Positions 63,799 to 64,000 of a stretch of 64,000 nt of DNA are shown piece by piece. Both the position numbers and the translations under genes were made by a program. Origin of the DNA: Peribacillus faecalis (GTDB lineage: Bacteria; Bacillota; Bacilli; Bacillales; DSM-1321); contig NZ_JACXSI010000012.1 of assembly GCF_014712675.1 (NCBI RefSeq), forward strand, positions 151,265 through 215,264, written 5' to 3'. Numbering within the stretch: position 1 is the stretch's first letter; each line of letters begins with the position of its first letter. The notes beneath the pieces were generated by a model that was given only the letters and a program-made list of their open reading frames with translations, was not told where the DNA came from and made no database searches.

Positions 63799-64000
63799 GT
63801 ACCCTTTGTAAAGGACATTTATAAAAAAGGACAGTTAGGCTGCCTGAATAAGATGATCTCTGTACTGAACAGGGGTCATCTTATTTAAATTCCATTGATA
63901 CCTGTAATGATTGTAGTAAGTCATATATCTTTTGATTTCACGTTTCAACTCATCAAAAGATACGCACGCTTTGATAGAAGCTTCATCCTTAAAATGCCCA
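63799..64000 (-). mobile_element. IS3-family insertion sequence (IS150 group), end
   Basis: The likely terminal inverted repeat TGTACCCTTTGTAAAGGACA lies at 63799-63818, just outside the transposase stop. The element continues past the window edge. Confidence 0.7.
63835..64000 (-). CDS. IS3-family transposase OrfB, C-terminal part
   Basis: Partial at the window edge. Visible C-terminus: SFDELKREIKRYMTYYNHYR, then NKMTPVQYRDHLIQAA and stop, the standard end of IS150-group integrase-fold transposases (rve). It supplies the strand-transfer activity of the IS; whether the copy is intact cannot be seen. Confidence 0.85.
   Translation of the reverse strand, partial: GHFKDEASIKACVSFDELKREIKRYMTYYNHYRYQWNLNKMTPVQYRDHLIQAA

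Overview
The window reads as the chromosome of a low-GC, spore-forming Bacillales, most like the Lysinibacillus/Solibacillus branch. The evidence is strong Gram-positive ribosome binding sites, a CcpA-type cre site, PerR and Fur boxes, remnants of S-layer-homology (SLH) proteins, a small alarmone synthetase, and a BclA-like pair of probable surface proteins. The species is inferred, not proven.

Layout. 0-7 kb: the 3' end of a HEAT-repeat (CvfC-type) gene, then a complete arginine deiminase system on the minus strand (argR, arcA, arcB/argF, arcD, arcC, Crp-family arcR). 7-17 kb: Ca2+ P-type ATPase, a decayed NlpC/P60-SLH gene, an R2-like ligand-binding oxidase divergent from a LuxR-type regulator, RelQ, a LacI regulator and a glucose-family PTS IICB transporter. 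17-23 kb: DUF2871 protein, peroxide defence (ahpC plus a domain-permuted AhpF, PerR box), cysK, and a membrane protein/TlpA thioredoxin pair behind a CsoR-like operator. 23-28 kb: signalling cluster of a REC-BTAD regulator, a 1025-residue hybrid double kinase and a degenerate GGDEF protein. 28-34 kb: proline catabolism (proline dehydrogenase, P5C dehydrogenase) with a near-perfect sigma-54 promoter and a divergent sigma-54 activator, then an AI-2E family transporter. 34-42 kb: repeats, methyltransferase, orphan sensor kinase, GNAT, coproporphyrinogen oxidase, and a nitrate/sulfonate-type ABC importer. 42-48.5 kb: a CoA-transferase / OFA transporter / FabK-like flavoprotein operon under three perfect TGTGA-N6-TCACA boxes, followed by an NtrC-type regulator that has lost its GAFTGA loop. 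48.9-49.05 kb: a strong promoter, Fur box, C-rich stretch and terminator with no ORF, a good candidate for an FsrA-type small RNA. 49-55.6 kb: DUF1648/DUF5808 membrane protein with GntR regulator, a degenerate ANTAR response regulator, the BclA-like pair, an SLH pseudogene, SelO, an unknown protein and a thioredoxin.

From about 55.7 kb to the right end the DNA is accessory. A 3' half of a tRNA next to a terminator marks an integration scar. Then come HAD and DinB genes, an AT-rich five-gene operon with two overlapping large serine recombinases and three small proteins, decayed IS1595-type transposase sequence, and the end of an IS3-family element running off the window.

Two interspersed repeat families run through the core: a structured element starting with an AACCGGTTACGG-like hairpin, and the GC-rich palindromic repeat common in Bacillaceae. 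The least explained items are the candidate Fur-controlled RNA, the first repeat family, the recombinase operon, and the operon at 42.9-46.9 kb with its GAFTGA-less regulator.
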